This document shows, in pieces, positions 17,274 to 24,302 of a stretch of DNA of 64,000 bases. The stretch spans positions 5,394,001-5,458,000 of the forward strand of contig NZ_AP022617.1 of assembly GCF_010731575.1 (NCBI RefSeq). Reading direction: 5' to 3'. Every line of letters begins with the position of its first letter. Position 1 is the first letter of the stretch. The notes under the pieces were generated by a model. It worked only from the letters and a program-made list of their open reading frames with translations. It was not told the origin of the DNA and ran no database searches. This DNA is from Mycolicibacterium monacense. GTDB taxonomy: Bacteria > Actinomycetota > Actinomycetes > Mycobacteriales > Mycobacteriaceae. The position numbers and the translations under genes are program-made.

Positions 17274-17942
17274 ATGGACGTCTACGAAGCGGTGACGAGC
17301 CGGCGGGCAGTGCGTGGATTCACCGACGAGCCGGTGCCCAGAGAGACCCTGGAAAGGGTCCTCGCCGCTGCGTCCTGGTCGCCATCGGGGTCCAACCTGC
17401 AGCCGTGGCGCATCTATGTACTGACCGGAGAACCGTTGGCGCGGCTCAAGAAACACGCTGTCGACCGGGTCTCTGCCGGCGTCCCGTGGGATGACCGTGA
17501 GTTCGAGATGTACCCTGCCGCACTGGAATCGCCCTACCGCGACCGTCGCCACGACTTCGCCGAACAACGTTACGGCGCCCTCGGTGTCGTCCGCGAAGAT
17601 TGGGAGGCGCGCCGTCGAGCCGCCATCGGCAACTGGGACTGCTTCGGCGCACCTGCTGCCCTGTTCTGCTACATCGACCGCGGGCTGGGACTGCCGCAAT
17701 GGGCCGACCTCGGGATGTATTTGCAGACGGTCATGTTGCTCCTGCGTGCAGAAGGGCTGCACAGCTGCCCGCAGATGGCGTGGTCGACCACCCGCCACAC
17801 CGTCGCCGAGATCGTCGAACCGGACGAGGGGTTGATCCTGTTCTGCGGGATGTCTATCGGATTCGAGGATCGCTCGGTCGGATATGCCCGCACGGGCCGC
17901 GCACCGTTGTCTGAGACGGTCACGTTCATCGCCGACAGCTAG
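17274..17942 (+). CDS. Nitroreductase-fold FMN oxidoreductase
   Basis: 222-aa nitroreductase family protein. It opens with EAVTSRRAVRGFTDEPV (paired Arg for FMN phosphate), then SWSPSGSNLQPWRIYVLTG and a central GLPQWADLGMYLQTVML helix, and ends GMSIGFED. Similar to mycobacterial nitroreductases and distinct from the one at 10624. In an apparent operon with the NmrA-like gene, and upstream of the LuxR-type regulator. Substrate unknown (quinone, nitro compound or enone are possible). Confidence 0.88.
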   Translation: MDVYEAVTSRRAVRGFTDEPVPRETLERVLAAASWSPSGSNLQPWRIYVLTGEPLARLKKHAVDRVSAGVPWDDREFEMYPAALESPYRDRRHDFAEQRYGALGVVREDWEARRRAAIGNWDCFGAPAALFCYIDRGLGLPQWADLGMYLQTVMLLLRAEGLHSCPQMAWSTTRHTVAEIVEPDEGLILFCGMSIGFEDRSVGYARTGRAPLSETVTFIADS

Positions 17943-18000
17943 ACCCCTGACTCGTCCAATCGTTACCATCCACTCTGATCGGTGGACGGTGTGGTGTCAT

Positions 18001-20814
18001 ATGGCGAGCCAAGAGCGGGGACGACTGCTGTACGGCCGCGCCGTCGAGACCGCCGCACTGCGGCGGGTGATCGCGGCGGTGCGGACGGGCCGGTCGCAGG
18101 TGCTGGTGCTGCGCGGTGAGCCGGGTGCCGGTAAGACCGCCCTGCTCGGCTACCTGCTCGACGAGGCGCCGGGTTGGCGCTGTGTGCACGTGGCGGGCGT
18201 CGAATCCGATATGGAACTGGCCTATGCCGGTCTGCACCAGTTGTGCGGGCCCCTGATGGATTACCTCGACGACCTGCCGCCCCCGCAGCGCGATGCGCTC
18301 ACCGTCGCGTTCGGGCGCGGTGTCGGCCCACCTCCGGAGCGCTTTCTCGTCGGGTTGGCGGTGCTGAGCCTGGTCGCCGCCGCCGTGCACGAGCAACCCC
18401 TGTTGTGCGTCGTCGACGACGCGCAGTGGCTGGATCAGGTGTCCGTGCAGACTCTGGGGTTCGTAGCCCGCCGGTTGATGGCAGAACCGGTGGCGCTGGT
18501 GTTCGCGGCGCGTAACGAGGGTGCGGATGCACTGACGGGACTGCCCGAGTTGCCCGTTCGTGGGCTCTCCGACGCCGATGCGCGGGAATTGTTGGAACGC
18601 GCAATGATCGGCGGCATCGATCCCAGTGTGAGGGACCGGGTGGTGGCCGAAACTCGTGGCAACCCACTGGCATTGCTCGAAGTGCCGCGCAGCTACTCCT
18701 CGGCCGAACTGGCCGGTGGCTTCTGGACTGTGGGTGCGATGACATCGCGGACCCGGATCGAGGAGAGCTTCGTCCAGCGCATCCAGGTGCTGCCGGACCG
18801 GACCCGCCTGCTGCTGTTGCTCGCGGCCGCCGAACCGGTCGGCGACTCGTCGCTGTTCCTCCGTGCCGCCGCCATGCTGGGCATCGCCGTGGACGCGTTG
18901 GCGCCGGCCGAGAGCGCGGGCGTCATCGAATTCGGCCCCCGTATGCGCTTTCACCACCCGTTGATGCGCGCGGCGGCCTACCGCGCCGCCGACCTCGCCG
19001 ACCGCCGCGCGGTCCACGCGGCACTGGCCGCGGCCACCGACGCCGAATCCGACCCCGACCGCCGGGCCTGGCACGCCGCCAACGCGGTGGCGGGCACCGA
19101 CGACGCGGTCGCCGCCGAACTCGAGGCCTCGGCGAGCCGGGCCCAGAGTAGGGGCGGCATCGCAGCAGCAGCCGCGTTCATGGAGCGGGCCGCCGTGCTC
19201 ACCGCCGATCCCGAGCTCCGCGGCAACCGAGCTCTGGCCGCCGCACAGGCGAAAAGGGACTCCGCGGCGACGGCGAAGGCGTACGAACTGTTGACCATCG
19301 CCGAAACGGCTCCGCTGTCAGCACTCCAACGTGCCCGCGCCGCGCGTCTGCGTGCCCAGATGGCGTTCGTGCGCAGCCGGGTGGGGGAGAGTGGTGCCCC
19401 GGCCGTCGGGGACACCGCGCCGGCGTTACTGGATGCGGCGAAACAGTTCGAGGGCCTCGATGACTTCGCCTCCCGCGAAAGCTATCTCGAGGCTTTCGCC
19501 GCGTTGATGTATGCCGGCCGTCTCGCCCAGCCGGGCGCTCTCCTCCATACCGCCGAAGCGGCGCGATCGGCGACAGTGCGGATCTCGGAGCTGCCGCGGG
19601 CCGTGGACCTGTTCTTCCGGGGGATCACCGATTGGATCATCGGGGGGATCCGCGGCGGCGAGTACCTGCGCGGCGCGCTGGACACGATGCGCGCGTTGGC
19701 GTCCGACGACCCCGGCCAACTGCTGCGGTGGCTGGTGCCGGCCTTTCCGATCCTGCAGGAAGCGGCCGCCCACGAACTGTGGGATGAAGACCTCGTCGAC
19801 GCACTGTCTGCCGCCGTCGCCGGACAGGCACGTGAAGTCGGCGCCTTGGCCGGCCTCCCGCAGGCGCTGGTGTACCGGGCCGGCGTCCACGTGCTGTTCG
19901 GCGAGTTCAACACGGCAGCGACGTTGATCGCCGAGGCGAACTCCATCACGGCGGCGACGACGCACAACGGGCCCGTCCGGTATCACTCCCTCTTGGTCGC
20001 CGCGTGGCGGGGCGAGCCGGCGGAGGCCATGCGGCAGATCGATGCGGCCGCCGCTGACGGCGCAGCGCGCGGTGAGGGCCGTGCGATCGGGCTGACCGGG
20101 TATGCGACCGCGGTGTTGTACAACGGGCTCGGCCGCTACGAGGAGGCGTTCACCGCTGCCCGCCGGGCCTGTGAATTCGAGGATCGGGGTTTCTACAGCT
20201 GGTGCCTGCACGAACTGGTGGAGGCCGCCGCACACCTCGGCGAAACCGATGCCGCACGGCGAGCGGTCAGCCTCATCGAAGAGCGCGCCGGCGCCAGCGG
20301 CACCCCGTGGGGGCTCGGTGCGTTGGCCAGTGCGCAGGCCATGTTGGCCGACAACGACGAGGCCGACCGGTTGTTCACCGAAGCGCTCGACCACCTGGGT
20401 CGGTCTCGCGTGGCCGTACACCGGGCCCGCACGCACCTCGGCTACGGCGAGTGGCTCAGGCGGATGAACCGGCGCGGTGATGCCCGCCGTCAGCTCAACG
20501 AGGCCCATGAGCTGTTCGTCCGGATGGGCGCACAGGCCTACGCCGAGCGGGCACGCAAGGAGCTCATCGCCGTCGGTGAGAAGGTTCGCAAACAGCGGTT
20601 GACCTCGGGCGACGAACTGACCGCGCAGGAGGCGCAGATCGCGCGGCTCGCGGCCGACGGGCTGACCAATCAGGAGATCGGTGCCCAGCTGTTCATCAGC
20701 GTGCACACCGTCGAATGGCATCTGCGCAAGGTCTTCGTGAAGATGGGGATCACCTCGCGCAGGCAACTGCGCACCGTTGCGTGGTCTCACCAGGGGGTCA
20801 CTACGGACCATTGA
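18001..20814 (+). CDS. LuxR-family large ATP-binding regulator (LAL-type)
   Basis: 937-aa transcription activator. An N-terminal AAA-type ATPase has Walker A GEPGAGKT (about residues 39-46) and Walker B LLCVVDDAQWLD. A long central alpha-helical TPR-like region (about 350-840) follows. The C-terminal HTH is of the LuxR/FixJ type, LTAQEAQIARLAADGLTNQE with the recognition helix SVHTVEWHLRKVF. Such proteins sense a ligand and turn on neighbouring genes; M. tuberculosis has several. ATG 18001 chosen; no strong Shine-Dalgarno is seen. Located between the nitroreductase and a sigma factor gene, which suggests it controls this local segment. Confidence 0.92.
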   Translation: MASQERGRLLYGRAVETAALRRVIAAVRTGRSQVLVLRGEPGAGKTALLGYLLDEAPGWRCVHVAGVESDMELAYAGLHQLCGPLMDYLDDLPPPQRDALTVAFGRGVGPPPERFLVGLAVLSLVAAAVHEQPLLCVVDDAQWLDQVSVQTLGFVARRLMAEPVALVFAARNEGADALTGLPELPVRGLSDADARELLERAMIGGIDPSVRDRVVAETRGNPLALLEVPRSYSSAELAGGFWTVGAMTSRTRIEESFVQRIQVLPDRTRLLLLLAAAEPVGDSSLFLRAAAMLGIAVDALAPAESAGVIEFGPRMRFHHPLMRAAAYRAADLADRRAVHAALAAATDAESDPDRRAWHAANAVAGTDDAVAAELEASASRAQSRGGIAAAAAFMERAAVLTADPELRGNRALAAAQAKRDSAATAKAYELLTIAETAPLSALQRARAARLRAQMAFVRSRVGESGAPAVGDTAPALLDAAKQFEGLDDFASRESYLEAFAALMYAGRLAQPGALLHTAEAARSATVRISELPRAVDLFFRGITDWIIGGIRGGEYLRGALDTMRALASDDPGQLLRWLVPAFPILQEAAAHELWDEDLVDALSAAVAGQAREVGALAGLPQALVYRAGVHVLFGEFNTAATLIAEANSITAATTHNGPVRYHSLLVAAWRGEPAEAMRQIDAAAADGAARGEGRAIGLTGYATAVLYNGLGRYEEAFTAARRACEFEDRGFYSWCLHELVEAAAHLGETDAARRAVSLIEERAGASGTPWGLGALASAQAMLADNDEADRLFTEALDHLGRSRVAVHRARTHLGYGEWLRRMNRRGDARRQLNEAHELFVRMGAQAYAERARKELIAVGEKVRKQRLTSGDELTAQEAQIARLAADGLTNQEIGAQLFISVHTVEWHLRKVFVKMGITSRRQLRTVAWSHQGVTTDH

Positions 20815-20908
20815 CCACGGATGACCAAGGGTCCTCTGGGGGCTCGGGGGCGCCAGTGTTGATCTCACAGCCCGATCGGGCTCGCAGAAATCAACCGGAG
20901 GTACTCCC

Positions 20909-21505
20909 ATGAAGGTCATCGAGTCCGAGGACATCGACTGCACCGCCGATCTGAAAGCCCGCTTCGCCGCCGATGTCTGGCCCCTGGTCGATGTGCTGCT
21001 CCGCGGCGCGCGCCGCCTGACCCACAACGACGCCGACGCCGAAGACCTGCTTCAGGAAACCCTGGTCCGCGCCTACACCGGATTCCACAACTTCCAGCCG
21101 GGCACCAACCTTCAGGCGTGGCTCTTCCGGATCCAGTACAACCAGTGGGTAAGCGCCTACCGGTGGAAGGAGCGCCGCCCCGCGGAGGTGCTGTCCGACG
21201 AGATGGCGGACTTTGGTGTGCACCTGTCGACCGGGCTGCGGTCCGCCGAATCCGAGGTGATCGATTCGCTTCCCGACGATGAGGTACGCGAGGCGTTGGG
21301 TCAGCTCTCCGAGGGCTTCCGGACCGTGCTGTACTACGCCGACGTCGAGGGCTACACCTACGCCGAAACCGCTGCACTGATGGGCATCCCGATCGGGACG
21401 GTGATGTCGCGGGTATCGCGGGCGCGTGTTCAGTTGCGCCGCCTGCTGGCGGACAGTTCCTGTGCACGCGGTCGTTTCGCATCTGGGTCCTCTCAGGCGG
21501 CTTGA
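20909..21505 (+). CDS. ECF sigma factor, SigH-like paralogue
   Basis: 198-aa ECF sigma factor with a good Shine-Dalgarno (GGAGG, 20898-20902). Region 2 contains DAEDLLQETLVRAYTGF and TNLQAWLFRI. Region 4 contains YADVEGYTYAETAALMGIPI and GTVMSRVSRARVQLRRLL. These match the mycobacterial SigH type, the regulator of oxidative and heat stress response; fast growers carry extra SigH-like copies. No ZAS-type anti-sigma gene (HxxxCxxC) follows. The next ORF begins one base after the stop but is frameshifted. The C-terminal ~15 residues (SSCARGRFASGSS) are unusual for the family. Confidence 0.9.
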   Translation: MKVIESEDIDCTADLKARFAADVWPLVDVLLRGARRLTHNDADAEDLLQETLVRAYTGFHNFQPGTNLQAWLFRIQYNQWVSAYRWKERRPAEVLSDEMADFGVHLSTGLRSAESEVIDSLPDDEVREALGQLSEGFRTVLYYADVEGYTYAETAALMGIPIGTVMSRVSRARVQLRRLLADSSCARGRFASGSSQAA

Positions 21506-21506
21506 G

Positions 21507-21759
21507 ATGACCGCGAACTACGACGACGAATGGCAGACTGCCCTCACGGTCGTGCAGTCCGTGCGCCCCGCCGCGGGTCATCCGAGTGGACCGGCATGTC
21601 ATCCATTACTCCGACGCCAACAACCGCAGCGACGCGCGGAGCCGCTTCCTGGTCACGATGTTCTGCGTGCCCGGTCAGGAGATGCTGGTGTTGGTCGACG
21701 ACGACGACCTCGCCGCTCGCGCCCACCTGAGGGTCAGCGGGCCCTCACCGGCACGTTGA
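21507..21759 (+). pseudogene. Small hypothetical gene, apparently frameshifted, coupled to the sigma factor
   Basis: An ATG one base after the sigma stop opens MTANYDDEWQTALTVVQS. A protein-like stretch then continues in the +1 frame (RVIRVDRHVIHYSDANNRSD, then FLVTMFCVPGQEMLVLVDDD) to TGA 21757-21759. The span is 253 nt, i.e. 84 codons plus one extra base, so a single inserted base between about 21560 and 21580 would explain the break. Alternatively translation may start at GTG 21586 (57 aa). No cysteine motif of ZAS anti-sigma factors is present. Family not recognised. Its end overlaps the convergent SDR by 26 bp. Confidence 0.5.
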
Positions 21760-22519
21760 GCCGGCTGTCGGGACTGTCCACCGGCGCGAATGCCATCGGC
21801 CAGGCCGGCTTTCCGTGCTGAGCCACCCAGCACGTCCCGGCCGCGGACATCGGGGCGCCGAGTGCCAGCAGCACCGCGTCGGCGATCATCTCCGGCTCCA
21901 TCACAGGCACGCCGATGCGTTCCACCAGCGACCGCCGATCGCCGAGCACCCCGGTCTCGGTGATACCCGGGCAGATGGTGTGCACTGCAATGCCTTCGGC
22001 GGCGAGGTTCGGGGCGATCGAGCGCATGAACCCGACCACGCCGTGCTTGCCCAGCGAGTAGACCGGGTCGGGATGCCAGGGCATCAACCCTGCCAGAGAC
22101 GCGGTCGCCAGAATTGCGCGGTCGACGCCGGGGTCGAGTGTCCGCATGGTCCGCACCGCCGCCCGCACCCCGAACACCACACCGTCGACGTTGACGCCGA
22201 CGGACTTCCGGTACTGAGCCAGGTCGAGGGCGCCGATGTCCCCCGACCAGTCGATGGTGATGCCCGCGTTCAGGAACGCCACGTCCACGCCACCCAACTC
22301 CGCGACGCAGGTATCGAACGCCGAGTCGACCTGCTCTGGATCAGTGACGTCACAACGTAATCCGATCCCACCGATCGACTCGGCCACCGCCTCCGTCGCC
22401 GGCCCGTCGATATCGAGCACGCACACCCGCATGCCCTCGGCCGCGAGTCGACCGGCGGTCGCGCGGCCGATACCGGACGCACCGCCGGTCACCAGCGCGA
22501 CGCGTCCCGAGAGTTTCAC
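21734..22519 (-). CDS. Short-chain dehydrogenase/reductase
   Basis: 261-aa SDR with TGGASGIG, VLDIDGP after beta-2 (Asp, NAD(H) type), NAGIT, TASLAG and a catalytic YSLGKHG (Tyr-x3-Lys). The first residues MKLSGRVALVTGG fix the start. It sits 4 nt downstream of the SnoaL-like gene in one operon that begins near operator E, so it belongs to the same regulon as the left part of the island. The extended C-terminus (about 20 residues after the last strand) has no recognised motif. Confidence 0.9.
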   Translation of the reverse strand: MKLSGRVALVTGGASGIGRATAGRLAAEGMRVCVLDIDGPATEAVAESIGGIGLRCDVTDPEQVDSAFDTCVAELGGVDVAFLNAGITIDWSGDIGALDLAQYRKSVGVNVDGVVFGVRAAVRTMRTLDPGVDRAILATASLAGLMPWHPDPVYSLGKHGVVGFMRSIAPNLAAEGIAVHTICPGITETGVLGDRRSLVERIGVPVMEPEMIADAVLLALGAPMSAAGTCWVAQHGKPAWPMAFAPVDSPDSRLNVPVRAR

Positions 22520-22523
22520 TCGC

Positions 22524-23081
22524 TCACCACCGTTCGACGGGCTCGCTGTCGAGCTTCAGCGGACGGATGTAGGAGGCGTCGGTCTTGTCCCACTTTCCCT
22601 TGATGAATCCCTTGACCGCGCCCTTGCCCAGGATGGACGAGTCGCCACTGATCATCCACTCGATGGTGCAGCGGCGTAGCGCGATCTTCCAGACGCCATC
22701 GCGGCGTTCCAGACGGTCGAGGTAGCGGCCGCCCATCAACGAGACGATTTTGCCGCCCTTGACCCGCATCGCGCCCATCACGTAGCTCTCGGCGTGTGCC
22801 TCGTCGCCATCGATCTCGCACGTGTGTGTGGTGATGTTGTGCAGGTGGTCCTCGAACACCGCGGTGTGGGCTTCGTTGGCCCATTCGCCGTACTCGGGGC
22901 CGAATTTCACGGTCGGGCCGTGTTCGTCGACCCCGTCCTCGAAGTACACGCTGCCCATCAGCTCGGCATCGTGACGGTCATGCCCGCGTGCCTGGTTCAT
23001 CACGCAGTCGAGGATCGCGGTGCGGTCCTCGAGGTACTGCACGCGCTTGCGCAACTGTTCGAGTTCGTCGGAGCCGGTCAT
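22524..23081 (-). CDS. SnoaL-like / NTF2-superfamily protein
   Basis: 185-aa SnoaL-like protein. It begins with a coiled-coil-like LEQLRKRVQYLEDR, then the family pattern LDCVMNQARGHDRHDAELMG, YFEDGV..HGP, HTCEIDGDEAHAESYVMG and a C-terminal GRYLDRLERRDGVWKIALRR. Members are cyclases, isomerases, hydratases or small-subunit-like folds with no single reaction. A good Shine-Dalgarno (AGGAAGG) precedes the ATG and operator E lies 30 bp upstream. First gene of the operon with SDR 21734. A hydratase or isomerase role in the island pathway is inference. Confidence 0.86.
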   Translation of the reverse strand: MTGSDELEQLRKRVQYLEDRTAILDCVMNQARGHDRHDAELMGSVYFEDGVDEHGPTVKFGPEYGEWANEAHTAVFEDHLHNITTHTCEIDGDEAHAESYVMGAMRVKGGKIVSLMGGRYLDRLERRDGVWKIALRRCTIEWMISGDSSILGKGAVKGFIKGKWDKTDASYIRPLKLDSEPVERW

Positions 23082-23110
23082 GGTGCCCTTCCTGGACGGC
23101 GATACGAGGT

Positions 23111-23128
23111 GTTGTACAACTGTATAGC
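23111..23128. promoter_or_regulatory. Island operator site E
   Basis: GTTGTACAACTGTATAGC, with the TAC-N4-GTA core, lies 30 bp upstream of the SnoaL-like gene start. On the minus strand it contains TACAGT, a TANNNT-type -10, so it overlaps the probable promoter. Confidence 0.65.
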
Positions 23129-23174
23129 ATCGGCTCTTTGCCGGGCAGTGAAACGGCCTCGCGGGGTGGGCGGT

Positions 23175-23192
23175 GCCATACGATCGTACAAA
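23175..23192. promoter_or_regulatory. Island operator site F
   Basis: The 16-mer CCATACGATCGTACAA (23176-23191) has the TAC-N4-GTA core and the same TACGAT -10 as site D. An ATG follows at 23192, the same distance from the palindrome as the P450 start is from site D. It faces the plus strand, where only a gene remnant is seen. Confidence 0.6.
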
Positions 23193-23499
23193 TGGGCAGG
23201 CGCATGAAGCCCATCACCAACAGGGGGAAGATGCTCCTGGGACGTCGACGCCATCGCCGACGACCCGGCGACACCGATCCATCGAAAGTCCACGACATCA
23301 ACACAAGCGCGATCGCTACCGCGTCGAGGGATTCAACCTGACGGTGTCCAGGTGATGAACATCCTGATGCCGGAGAGCAATGAGGAGTTCGAGTATCAAC
23401 CAGGAACGTTGCGGCAGAAGCTGTTCGGCGGCGTGACGGGCGACATTTCTCCCCGCCATCCGGCCCACGGGTACCGCGGCATGTTCTGCGGCGGGTGGG
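23192..23499 (+). pseudogene. Remnant of an unrecognised gene behind operator F
   Basis: This 308-bp stretch between operator F and the TetR gene has no intact ORF. Protein-like pieces appear in different frames: MGRRMKPITNRGKMLL (23192 on), WDVDAIADDPATPI (about 23235 on), RDRYRVEGFNLTV (about 23305 on) and EEFEYQPGTLRQKLFGG (about 23380 on). The leaderless geometry behind operator F suggests a regulon gene once started here. Origin and family are not recognised. An accumulation of frameshifts or low-quality sequence would both give this picture. Confidence 0.35.
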
Positions 23500-24126
23500 T
23501 CAGCGAGACCTCTTGCGGGTGGCCGGTTTCCGCTTGGGGGCGGGTTCGATCGAATCCAGGTAGCGCTCGAATGCCTCGGTCAGCTCGGCATGCGCGGTCT
23601 CGACCCCGACGCCCTTCTCCAGGTTGAGGAATTTCGGCAGGCTGGAGATCAACAGTTGCAGGGCCGGCAGGGACAGATCACCCCATGGCCGGGCGTCCTC
23701 ACCGAACTTCGCGACGAGGGCGTCCAGCTGAAGCCTGCGCACGCTCTCGGTCACTGCTGCGATCTCGGTGCGAATCGACTTGCGGTGGTTGCCCAACGCC
23801 ATGAATTCCGTCATCAGCGTTCCGGTGGCCTCATCCCAGCTGTACTCCCACAGGGCGCGCAGCGGATCGTCGGCACGCTTCTCCATGACCTTGTTCAGAT
23901 ACGCCAGGTTGCGTTCCGAATACCGCCGGATCGCGGCGATGAACACGTCGTCGAGGGTGGGGAAGTAGTACTGCACCAAGCTCGGCGTCACACCGGCCTT
24001 CGCGGCCAACGCCCGATAGGTGACGCTCGCGTAGCCCTCTTCGAGCATCATCGTCTCGACACAGTCGAGGAGGGTGTCCCGGGTCTTGGACGTTTCAGCG
24101 CCGACGCGCCGCGACGAGGTCGCCAT
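23500..24126 (-). CDS. TetR-family transcriptional regulator, candidate regulator of the island
   Basis: 208-aa TetR protein. The N-terminal HTH covers LDCVETMMLEEGYASVTYRA, then LAAKAGVTPSLVQYYFPTLD (recognition helix). The C-terminal domain is of a TetR_C type with RPWGDLSLPALQLLISSLPK, and a Lys/Arg-rich tail. It is the only TetR gene inside the island and so the best candidate for binding the six TAC-N4-GTA palindromes, although none lies in front of its own gene. That means either it is not self-regulated or another protein binds the sites. The ATG start has no nearby competitor. Confidence 0.9.
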   Translation of the reverse strand: MATSSRRVGAETSKTRDTLLDCVETMMLEEGYASVTYRALAAKAGVTPSLVQYYFPTLDDVFIAAIRRYSERNLAYLNKVMEKRADDPLRALWEYSWDEATGTLMTEFMALGNHRKSIRTEIAAVTESVRRLQLDALVAKFGEDARPWGDLSLPALQLLISSLPKFLNLEKGVGVETAHAELTEAFERYLDSIEPAPKRKPATRKRSR

Positions 24127-24302
24127 GGTCGTATCTTGTCACCAATCATTTCCCAAGGACCGTTGGTGGGATCGGCGTCGACGAAATACTCCGCGGCGGT
24201 TCGATTCGCGCGGGCCGAGGGGTTATCCCCAATCCGGAATTCATCCACAGGCCGGATTTCGCGGCTGGCGGAGCGTCGGTGGCGACAGGAATAATCGAAT
24301 GT

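Noticed and set aside
21530..21730. 66-codon plus-strand ORF after the sigma factor
   Set aside because: Ser/Thr/Arg/Trp-rich translation is a shadow of the more protein-like frame that ends at 21759.
24279..24302. Upstream GTG start for the DUF222/HNH gene
   Set aside because: ATG 24303 gives the usual family N-terminus (MFDQVFAGLEE); the eight extra residues have no support.
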